This document shows positions 1-7,873 of a stretch of DNA of 11,085 bases, piece by piece. Numbering within the stretch: the stretch's first letter is position 1; each line of letters starts with the position of its first letter. Source of the DNA: Euperipatoides rowelli (Eukaryota > Onychophora > Udeonychophora > Euonychophora > Peripatopsidae). The DNA is taken from the NCBI GenBank assembly GCA_003024985.2, contig PXIH01S0050284.1; one strand, 5' to 3'. Both the position numbers and the translations under genes were made by a program. The notes beneath the pieces were generated by a model. That model made no database searches. It saw only the letters and a program-made list of their open reading frames with translations, and was not told where the DNA came from.

Positions 1-31
1 TTGTTTCGTTATTGCGAAAACACAATGTCCC

Positions 32-66
32 TATATATATATACCGTATATATATATATATATATA
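32..66. repeat. (TA)n microsatellite
   Basis: Alternating TA dinucleotides, interrupted once by a CCG near position 44-46. It lies directly left of a transposon-like end that starts at about 73, so it may be part of that element's insertion site. Confidence 0.9.
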
Positions 67-72
67 CAGTAT

Positions 73-230
73 TAGGGGTGGGCGATTTTGCAAAAACCAA
101 CTCGATTTAATTTCGATTTGAACGATTTTTTTAAAAATTTCGATTTTTGATTTTATTAAAAATCTCGATTTTTTTCGATTTTTTTAAAAAAAATAAATTT
201 CTAATTTTTTTGATTTTTTTAAGTGTAAGA
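73..230 (+). mobile_element. hAT-like terminal fragment with CGATTT boxes
   Basis: The stretch begins TAGGGGTGGGCGATTTTG, which resembles the GGGGTGGGCGAT ends common in animal hAT-type elements and their non-autonomous derivatives. Seven CGATTT motifs follow (starting at 83, 103, 114, 123, 141, 166 and 176), separated by A/T runs, as in subterminal transposase-binding arrays. The outer edge faces left, so the body should extend rightward. I found no matching inverted end (ATCGCCCACCCCTA) elsewhere in the window, so the element is truncated or its far end has decayed. The right boundary given here is only where the CGATTT-like pattern fades. Superfamily assignment rests on the short end alone. 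Confidence 0.45.
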
Positions 231-1312
231 AGCTGGAACCAATGATTTGGAATTATTGTAGTGCCTTAAATGCTTAATGCAGATTCCACAAATTATGTTT
301 CTTGGATGGAAAAAGTCTCTCTTGGGTATATAGGCCTAAACCATAGTGGACAACCATTCCTGAAACTTCAAAAGACTGTTCTGAGCTGATCTGCAAATCT
401 AGTGAAAAAAAAAACTCTCAATATGAGAAGTATGGTCTACCCTGTACATTACTGTGTGTCTGTGATGGAAAATGCGCACAATAAAGCTTTTACAAATTAA
501 TTATTTTAAAAGGAAATTTATTGTTCAATGTAATATTATGTGCAAAATCTGGTTTAATTTTTTCAATCCCTGATAGACCTTTTTCAATTGAGTGATAATT
601 TTACTCTATAAGTCAGTATTACCCACAATTCTTTTAATTTATTACAATTTTTTTCCTTTTTAAAAAATTATGAGCTGAAAACCTTTGTTTCTCTTCACCA
701 GACCTTCTGTTAATGACTGAAAGGGTAGGAAAAAGTTTGCATGCCGCAAAATATTTTTTAGTGCATTAACATTCAATTTTTTGGCATAACGGTTTAGCCT
801 ATTGCAAAAATTATTATAACCTTTTATGTTGAACATATTTTGGTGATATGGTTTGTCTCAATGGTTTTTAAACAAGGTCATGGTAGAAATAGTAGGCTTA
901 TGTGCTAAATTTCATGCAGGTATTCAAATATGAACTATTAAAAGACTAACAGAACACCCTATACACATCTGAATTAAAATATAAGCTTATAATATTTATA
1001 AAGAAAAAAAAAATTCTAGTTACAATGAAAATACAAATAAAACTAAATATTTTCTTATGCCCTCCCCACTAAACAATTTAATTGAACCAGTGCCCATATA
1101 TTTTTAAATGCCCCTAAAGAGAGAGGGGGAGGCATCCCCCCTTATTGAAAAGCACTGATTTGACTGTTCTGTATGCAGGGATAAATTCCCATTGCTTGTT
1201 GAATATCTATGAGTCTCAAACACATTATGTAAGTTAATGATTACATTAGATAAGTGTGCTATTGATTAAAATTTACCCTATATAGGCTACTAGTACACAT
1301 AGGCTACAGGAT
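231..1312. other. AT-rich stretch with no recognised gene
   Basis: No convincing coding segment, RNA gene or paired inverted repeat was seen. There are several A-runs (around 404, 1004 and 1317), and a small GC-richer patch near 1105-1142 with purine and C runs. It may be the internal part of the hAT-like element that starts at 73, but nothing in it supports a transposase. Confidence 0.6.
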
Positions 1313-1332
1313 GATGAAAAAAAAAAAAACTT

Positions 1333-1862
1333 AGACCCCATTCGCATGGACAGTAATTTCATCAGCGGTTGAACCGCACCTCAACCGTGGATAATGATTT
1401 GTGTTCGGTGTTAATGTTATCCACGGCTCAACCAGTTTTGGCCATGCGAACACAATCAAAGCTCAGATGTACGATTGTACTTGTAGCCTAATTCTTTCAT
1501 TTCTTGTACTAAAGTATTGTAAATAGCCTTGGTTCTTTTAGAATTTTTTTAAATCTGCTTGGATTTTTTTCATTTCCCCAAATTTCTATTAAAGAAAAAA
1601 AAACCTTGTCACCAAACTGTTACACGTTCCGTCATTTTGAAAGCAAAAAAAAAAACTTCTCTTAAGAAAATTAAATAGTCACGGGGTAAAACAGCGCAAT
1701 AAATGGCGTAATAACCAAACACCAGCATGGCTCAACAGCCTATGAGCTAGGATCATGTTTGCATGGACATTGATTAAAGCTCAACCGCGACTCTGCCAGT
1801 ATTAAGAAGGGTGGCTCAACGGCGGTTGAGCCACGAATAAAGTGTCCATGCGAATGGGGCCT
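1333..1862 (+). mobile_element. Non-autonomous DNA transposon (MITE-like), copy 1
   Basis: A 530-bp element with terminal inverted repeats. The left end (1333-1352) reads AGACCCCATTCGCATGGACA and the right end (1843-1862) is its reverse complement with one mismatch in 20. Inside the ends are several GGCTCAACC/GGTTGAGCC boxes (for example near 1367, 1425, 1776 and 1812), likely transposase-binding subterminal motifs. Each end also holds an inverted internal copy of its own tip: TTCGCATGG at 1341 with CCATGCGAA at 1442, and GCATGGACA at 1761 with TGTCCATGC at 1843. No ORF is present. Both ends align with those of copy 2 at 2949-4273, which defines a family. No target duplication is evident: the left flank ends AACTT and the right begins AAGTT, which are inverted rather than direct matches. 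The superfamily is not determined; PIF/Harbinger-like or another cut-and-paste group is possible. Confidence 0.85.
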
Positions 1863-2944
1863 AAGTTACAATTCATATAGTAGTTTGCCAATTCTTGCAG
1901 ATCATATAAACCTTCAACATGGAATATTTCCTACTTGCCTAAAAAACTCCTTGATATAACCTAAATTTAAATCCAATACTAAATGTATAAACCTAAACTC
2001 TAATCTTTCTAAAATTATTGAATTTTATATAACTACTGTACTTATCTTAATTTTCATCTTAAACCTTATAATCAACATGAATTTATCCCTGCTAGATCAA
2101 TTCTCACCAATCGTACTGCCTACAATATCCACATCGCTAATTCTCTTTTAACAAAACCCAATTTGATTGTAACCTATACTGATCTAAGTACAGCATTTGA
2201 CTCCATCAACCATAACCTTTTAATTCATAAACTCAACCCTTTTAATTTACATCAATCTCATAACTTTCATCAAATCCATTCTTGACAATCGCTATTATCA
2301 AGTACAAATTAATAACTTTCTGCCCCTGTTCCTATCCTCTCAGGTGTGAAATAGGGTTAGATCCACGGTCCATTTCTTTTCAATTGTTTTATAAATGACT
2401 TCCTTCTCACCTAACTAATGACTGCCTATTGTATGCTGATGATGTTAAATTTTCATCCCAATTTCTAACTCTTTGTTCATCATCTACAATCAAACATCAA
2501 AACTTTTTATAATTGGTGCACCACTCGGAGAATGAAAATTAATTTTGACAAACGCTTTATAATCTCTTATCCTCATTCTCATAAATCTTATTTTAATAAT
2601 GGATTTGATAATGTTTTAATCACAAAAGTTACATCAATTAAAGATCTAGGTATTATTTATTCTGCTAATTTTAATTTCAATGCGCATGTCAATTTTATAG
2701 TTAGCTAACACTTCTAAGAAATTAGGATTTTTTTTAAATATATATTACTAAACCCCTTCAAAGCAAAAAATCATCACTAAACCTCTACTATAATACATAT
2801 TCAATTGGAATATTGTTCTATCATATGGTCCAATAACTCCATAGGTTACACCATAGATAGGGCCTATAGATTACACCAACCTTATTGAGTGCACTAAAAA
2901 ATATTTCCTTCGTTATCTTAATTTTAAAACCCTGTTTACTATTC
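1863..2944 (+). pseudogene. LINE reverse transcriptase remnant, upstream part
   Basis: A decayed non-LTR retrotransposon ORF2 whose motifs appear in family order across shifting frames. They are: GIFPTCLKNS before RT (frame 1, 1870-1956), LSKIIE (about 2005-2022), QHEFIPARS (frame 3, about 2073), TDLSTAFDSINH with the motif A aspartate (2178-2213), SGVK-stop-G at the SGVKQGS position (2340), the catalytic YADD (2432-2443, frame 2), NWC..RRMKIN (2511 on), IKDLGII (2637-2657) and LEYCSIIWS (2805-2831). In life this enzyme nicks target DNA and copies its own RNA there. The motif set fits the Jockey/CR1 group of non-LTR elements. Stops and at least three frame changes show it is dead. It begins at the very edge of copy 1 of the DNA transposon and breaks off at the insertion of copy 2; the lost 5' part (endonuclease domain) is not seen upstream. 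Confidence 0.9.
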
Positions 2945-3324
2945 TAAAAGGCCCCATTCGCATGGACACTTTACTGCGGCTCAATCGCGGATGAGCCACC
3001 CTTCTTGATACTAACTGAGCCGCAGTTGAGCCTTAATCAATGTCCATGCTAACACGATCCTAGCTCATCCGCGGTTGAGCCGAGTTGTGTTGGTGTTTCG
3101 TTATTACACGTTTTGTAGCACTATTTGTTTTTTTTTGCTTTAAAAATGTCGGAACGTGGCTGTTGTAGCTTTAACCTTTTACGATTTTTTTTCCCATATT
3201 ATTATTGTATAATGGAAAAGCAAAGAACATGATCAGCTTATATGAAATGCTATCAATATAATTTATTTACTGCAAATGACACAAGTTATAAACAGAAATA
3301 CTTTGCTTAGAAATGTAGAAAAAT

Positions 3325-3393
3325 GAATAATTCAGATTATATAAATATACAGGTAGACTTACAGTCTACCTGTATATCTAGTCTGAATTATTC
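3325..3393. repeat. Strong two-part hairpin inside copy 2
   Basis: An outer stem of 12 perfect pairs (GAATAATTCAGA at 3325-3336 with 3382-3393) and an inner stem of 15 perfect pairs (ATATACAGGTAGACT at 3345-3359 with 3363-3377) are separated by an 8/4-nt internal loop and closed by a 3-nt loop. The tiny loop is a poor fit to a microRNA precursor; a palindromic element or an inverted-duplication scar is more likely. Confidence 0.85.
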
Positions 3394-3712
3394 GTAATTT
3401 TTAAAATTAGTAATTTTTGATTCCATTATATAGCTTTTATCTTTGTAAATTTTCTTTAGCAGCAAATAAAGTTTGCTTGAAAAAAAAAAAGTGATGCAGG
3501 CTAAAAGCCTATATCACAAAATTATATAGCCTAATGATATTAGCATTACCGGTATATAATTATATTATTTTCGTGACTTGCTTTCTTCAATAAATATTTA
3601 TGCAATTTTTTTTTTTAAGCAAACATTTATATTTGCTAGGCTACTAAAGAAAATTACAAAGATAAAATCCATAAAATGGATTTAAAAATTACTAATTTTA
3701 CAAATTTCCCTT
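3394..3712. mobile_element. Fold-back element nested in copy 2
   Basis: Two arms of about 95-105 bp are inverted copies of each other, at about 3395-3490 and 3602-3712, by eye roughly 85% identical. Shared landmarks are AAAATTAGTAATTTTT, TTTTATCTTTGTA, TTTTCTTTAG and GTTTGCTT plus an A-run, read outside to inside. The spacer starts with its own hairpin: GTGAT..AGGCT, a 3-base loop, then AGCCT..ATCAC (3491-3517). The inverted arms suggest a fold-back or long-TIR MITE nested in copy 2, though a local inverted duplication would look the same. No target duplication was identified. Confidence 0.7.
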
Positions 3713-4277
3713 CACATGTTAGCATTTGTAGATTTGTTTAAATGTAAGAATTTATGATATAATTTTAAATTAGTATTAAAAATCTAAACTGAACAAAAAA
3801 AGTACCGGTAACAACTTAAACAAAATTTAGATTAGATGTAAGAAATAATTTCATTATTAATCATATTTAAAAAGTTAGAACTTGTAGTTATTGCATTTTA
3901 ATACATAGGATTCTCTGAGATGTAAAAATTATGACAAACGCCTACTCATGTTAAAAATTCGGGTCCGCTCGCTCGAAGGTTAAATAATATTGATTTTGCA
4001 AAATACTGTATATCTACAAATAGGTAGAATTGAAATTATCTTTGATAGATTTCGATTTGTTAAAGGCGCCATATTAATAAGCTCTATGGATGAGAGGAAT
4101 GATCTTTTTTTTTTTCCTGGTTCCTGTTATAATAATTTTATTATCCGCGGCTGAGCCGTGATTGTGTTCGCATGGCCAAACCTGGCTGAGCTGTGGATAA
4201 CATTAACAACAAACACAAAATCCTAGACGCAGTTCAACCACGGATGAAATTACTGTCCATGTGAATGGGGTCTTAAA

Positions 4278-5220
4278 TTAATCACCCTTTTAATAATTAC
4301 TCTTATAATCTTTGAAATTCATAACTTTAATCTCTTTCTGATCATAAACTCCTTCAAGAACTTAAATTGTTTTTAACCTTATCCATTCTAATTACTATAG
4401 CCTACTCCTTATCTTTTATAGTTATGTATATATTTATGAAGTGTCTCTTGCCTCAGTAATATTGTTGCATATGTATAATTTACAACCAAACATCCACCGT
4501 AAGAAGCGGACTTGATGGCCGCCTAATATCTACCACAGTAAAATTTGATATACATTTTTTGTGCTATATAATTAATTTCCAAGATAAAAATAACGGATTT
4601 AAAAAACTATTTATTTCACAGGGGTATATCATGTTATTAATATTTGGACATATTTTTTTTTTCATGATATAGGCTAGTACAGTGGCAGGAGAAATAAAAG
4701 TACCCTTTTCTAGATTCACTGCAGTGACAGCAAATGCTGCCTATATTTATTCACAAAATTTAACACAATAATATTAAAAATATAATTTTTCTTTAGCTCC
4801 TTTGCCCAAAGATTTGGATTTAGAAAATATTTACCTTAATGCCAATGTTCATTCTCTGCATCCTTCGTCTCCCTCACCTTAATAACCCTCTCTTTCTAAT
4901 CATCTCAATCTTTCACTTATAAATGATTTAAACTCTTATTGAGGCAAAATCTCTTCTCCCTTAGATAATTATATTCTAGTTCTTTTAATTACCATTTATT
5001 GTTCATTAACAATCAATTTATTACTTATTATATTTTTATGTATAGTTTAATTAGTTTTTTTGCATTTTACTTAGTTTTTTGCTATTCAGTTCTAATACTT
5101 AAACTTTGTAATTGTAGTAATTTTTTTTTATTATATTATTCTGTAAAGTATCTTAATCGGAAAAAAGTCAAATATTGACTTATCTCTGTATTTAAAATAA
5201 ATAAATAAATAAATAAATTA
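4278..5220 (+). pseudogene. LINE remnant, downstream part and 3' end
   Basis: Continuation of the LINE split by copy 2. SLSDHKLLQELKL (4331-4369) matches the conserved post-RT segment of Jockey/CR1-type ORF2 proteins. Near 4880-4960 stop-broken text with SQSFTYK and LLLRQNLFSL resembles their C-terminal end. A 3' UTR follows, with a short hairpin (AAGTCAA / TTGACTT, 5165-5181) and then an AAAT-repeat tail. The part from about 4450 to 4790 does not read like LINE protein in any frame and may be a further insertion or simply decayed sequence. The 3' end is intact, as expected for a 5'-truncated copy made by target-primed reverse transcription. Confidence 0.75.
5192..5220 (+). repeat. (AAAT)n tail of the LINE
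   Basis: About six AAAT units directly after the LINE 3' UTR. This is a tetranucleotide tail rather than poly(A), and it marks the LINE's 3' boundary. It differs from the AATAAT-type tail of the SINE at 7858-8200, so this LINE is probably not that SINE's mobilising partner. Confidence 0.85.
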
Positions 5221-6161
5221 TTTAACATATTTATATGCTTATTTAATTTACTATAATCTTCATGTTTTGTATGAAAAAGTAATCGGCTAAAGCATTATTT
5301 TTCAGTAATAAAAGAAATAAACAAATACTTCTCATTCCCTTAGTGAGTCACTCTATAATAGTGGCCCAATTTATTTTCAGTAGACTGGAATTGGGCTATT
5401 ACCTTACAGAAGAGAGAATAACTTTTTCTTTTTATGGGGATCTTGTCAAGCTTGACAACATTTAACGCCAGTCAATGTGTTTTAGTAGCTTTCTTGATTT
5501 ATCAACTGTAATTAGGTTTGAGCTAAAGCCTCCAAATTTCGCGCTTCCCTTATTTTGTAGCTTCGATTGCCTTAGAAAAGCTAGTATTGTTTAAGAAAAT
5601 ATTATTATTATAAACAAAGTTACAAACATTGTTCAAATAAACGCTTCATAAATAATCTCTAAAGAAATTACTATTCTCATTAACAGAAACCTACTTCTTT
5701 TATTTTCTTAACTTTTAAAAGTCATTATGCTAGTCGTCATGATATAAAAAAAAAAAACGTCGGAATCAAAACTTCCGGTTCTAAAAAGGAGGATTTATCT
5801 CTAGATATTTAATTAGCCTACTACAGTACAGGGAGGAATGATAAACTCAGTAAACTGCTAGACACGTTTATGAAATGAAATAACTGTCTAGATATAGTAA
5901 ATTACGTTATATTTAAACTATATTATACTGTAGATCAGAGACATTAAATAGGAAAACAAGATTCAACTTACAAGTCAATGTAATATGGCGAATCGTGAAG
6001 CGGCATTAGCAATAAAAATCCAATAATATAAAAATTCAAATGACCTTTAACAACTTGATCAAAATGTTTAGCCACCACCGATAAGTTAGATACCGTACAG
6101 TATATCAATTAAATGCCGACAATTTATTTTTGACCTATAACAGACATCACGCATAATCGAC
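5221..6161. other. AT-rich stretch with small palindromes
   Basis: No gene was recognised. Visible small structures are an AP-1-like GTGAGTCAC (5343-5351), a bulged stem TAATAGTGGCCCAATT / AATTGGGCTATTA (5357-5401), a perfect 16-bp palindrome (5443-5458), an E2F-like TTTCGCGC near 5538 and an ETS-like ACTTCCGGT near 5770. They are scattered and do not form a convincing promoter. Confidence 0.5.
5443..5458. repeat. 16-bp perfect palindrome
   Basis: TTGTCAAGCTTGACAA is its own reverse complement. It could be a dimer-binding site or a chance palindrome. Nothing adjacent indicates a function. Confidence 0.9.
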
Positions 6162-6208
6162 CAACAATAATTCATTTTAGAAACTATTAAACACACCAAA
6201 GTTATCAA
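6162..6208 (+). repeat. 47-bp exact direct repeat, copy A, ending beside an N
   Basis: Identical over 47 bases to 8710-8756. It begins CAACAATAATTC and ends AAAGTTATCAA. Copy A stops immediately before the N at 6209, while copy B continues into sequence that resembles its surroundings. This pattern is typical of a contig end placed by a shared k-mer, although a real short duplication is not excluded. Confidence 0.9.
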
Positions 6209-6209
6209 N

Positions 6210-7713
6210 GTCCCTGAATTCCTATTTCACAGAATTATAATATTTAGAACATTCTTATTCTCACTTGGGGGAAAAAAAAAAAACTTATAGAAAACTTATG
6301 AATTTTATTAGCATCTGGAGAGCAAACTTATCTCCACGGTTTACTACCAAACCAACCAATCAGGTTTGACTTTGAGGCACATGACTAAATGGTTTGGCAG
6401 CCATATTATTTTGCTTACTGTCCTAACATTCACCCCTATAATGAATCTTAACTCATACTAAATAATAATTAACTATGCTCCAACCCTAATGATATCAAGA
6501 AGGGGAATAAACCTGCTGCATAGTGCAACACTCCATAATGGATAATGTTGGCCTTTGAATATTGAATATATATAAATTTCTTTTGCCTGATACTAGATCT
6601 TAGTCATATCATGGATGTCATCCTTTTCTCCCATCACATTTTTTTGTCAAATGTTTGTCATTCTTACATTAGTCTAATCCAGCAATTCATTTACAGGTCT
6701 AAGCTTCAAATCAATTCTAAATCCTCATTTAAGTGAATCTATAATTAGGCATAATCTTATTAGAATAAATGAATCAATAATTTTTCTAGCATTAATCCAA
6801 ATAATTGAATTAATGTAGATAACAATCAGATTGGTTAAGAAAGATCAAGGGTGAGTGTCATGTTTGATTGACACCAGTTTTTGGTGGAATAAATCTTAAC
6901 TAAAATTTTAAAAACTATTTCAAGTTTGGTGTTTTTAACTTTACGGTGTAAAGCCAAATAACACTTTTATTTTACGAAAGTATAACTGCATGCTGAAATA
7001 ATTTATGCATATTTTATTTGTCCTTTCACTTTAATTTTTGTAAATTTTATCTTCATTAAGTTTCATATATTTTTGTACAACAAAGTGTGAAGAAGTACCA
7101 ATAATATTGGCTTTTGTACTCGCTGGACAGTCATCCAATTACATACTTAGCCTATTATTCTAATAAAGTATCATTGTATGACATTCATTTTTTTAAGAAA
7201 AAAATCCCAGTTATTTAGGTCTTTACAGTATATAATAGCTTATATACATTCACAATTGCTAAAAATGATTTCAACAGATAGGAATCATTAGACATTGATG
7301 GAATGACTGCATTAATAAATAAATTTTAATTAAAGAATAAATGAAGAATAAATAATAACCTTCTTACAAAACAACCACAAAAAAAAAAAAAAGCCCAATA
7401 ACTGCTTAGATCAGATATAGAGCTGTAGAAAAGTTAACACCTGAAGTTATGACTTGATCATCTGGTTTAATCATTTTTGGATCATTTGGTACTACGCCAG
7501 GAATATTGGGGAAGTTTCAGGTCATGAAACTAGAGGAGCTAATAAATTCTTTANAAATGAAAACTGAATTAATTTTATAAAAGAAGTTTCACAGTTTACC
7601 GCAAAGTTGCCCACCCAACATAGCTCATTAGGAATAACTGTGTGAAGGACTGAATAAAATGGATTCAGCTTTTTGTGTTTACTCACAATTTCTTTTACTC
7701 AATTGTTTATATT
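6210..7713. other. AT-rich stretch with no recognised gene
   Basis: No gene, RNA or paired transposon end was recognised. A CCAATCA (6355-6361), an E-box-like CACATGAC and a YY1-like GCCATATTA (6393) lie within about 45 bp, but no coding start with a splice site accompanies them. A second single N is at 7554. A 36-codon open stretch on the minus strand (7406-7516) has mixed, protein-like composition but no supporting signals. Confidence 0.5.
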
Positions 7714-7816
7714 AAAACCCGGACATATGAGTCCTTTTTAAAAAAAAGTAGGACGCTTATTTCTTGTCTACAAAAGAGGACATGTCCTCGTTTTCCCGGA
7801 CGTATGGTCACCCTAG
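7714..7816 (-). mobile_element. DNA transposon terminal fragment (TAGGGTGACCATACGTCC end)
   Basis: Read on the minus strand the segment starts TAGGGTGACCATACGTCC and continues through repeated GGACATGTCC/TGTCCGGG-like words to an ACCCGGACATATGAGTCC region. Ends of the form TAGGGTGACCA.ACGTCC are widespread in animal repeats and are usually attributed to hAT-type or related DNA elements. The opposite end was not found, so this is a solo terminus or a truncated copy. Its outer edge abuts the 56-bp repeat that begins at 7818. Confidence 0.5.
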
Positions 7817-7817
7817 A

Positions 7818-7873
7818 TGCAATGGATCTCTAGTATATGATATTTATACTTATTATTATTATTATTTTAAATA
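7818..7873 (+). repeat. 56-bp exact direct repeat, copy A
   Basis: Identical to 9890-9945. Copy A is made of 24 bp of pre-insertion flank, the 16-bp SINE target duplication and 16 bp of the SINE's AT-rich 3' tail, so it spans a SINE insertion junction. Confidence 0.92.

Larger units (their letters stand above)
2949..4273 (-). mobile_element. Non-autonomous DNA transposon, copy 2, inserted in the LINE
   Basis: A 1325-bp element with 20-bp terminal inverted repeats (2949-2968 and 4254-4273, two mismatches). It lies in the opposite orientation to copy 1: its left 170 bp or so match the reverse complement of copy 1's right end, including GCAAAAAAA and GGAACGT landmarks, and its right 130 bp match copy 1's left end. 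The same GGCTCA/TGAGCC boxes and inverted internal tip copies (3041-3050; 4166-4177) are present. The middle (about 3190-4130) has no counterpart in copy 1 and contains a hairpin and a fold-back repeat. There is no transposase ORF. LINE motifs lie on both sides (KKYFLRYLNF just before, SLSDHKLLQELKL just after), so it inserted after the LINE did. Confidence 0.85.
2945..4277. repeat. TAAA target-site duplication around copy 2
   Basis: TAAA at 2945-2948 and TAAA at 4274-4277 directly flank the AGGCCCC...GGGGTCT ends of copy 2. Four bases in AT-rich DNA can match by chance, so this is suggestive only. The continuation of LINE-like coding sequence on both sides is the stronger proof of insertion. 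Confidence 0.55.

Noticed and set aside
3980-4072. 30-codon minus-strand ORF in copy 2 starting ATGGCGCC
   Set aside because: Short, with no domain, and inside a non-autonomous transposon. It could be captured host sequence, but nothing shows it.
5985-6026. Plus-strand ATGGCGAATCG start in YY1-like context
   Set aside because: It stops after 13 codons and has no splice donor. The GCCATATT-type word also occurs at 4068 and 6393 without a gene.
5966-6108. Minus-strand exon ending in GTAAGT (MPLHDSPYYIDL before the donor)
   Set aside because: The open stretch of 46 codons and one GTAAGT are both expected by chance in this much AT-rich DNA. There is no promoter or acceptor evidence.
6355-6405. 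CCAAT, CACATGAC and GCCATATT sites as a promoter
   Set aside because: No CpG enrichment and no coding start with a splice site follow on either strand.
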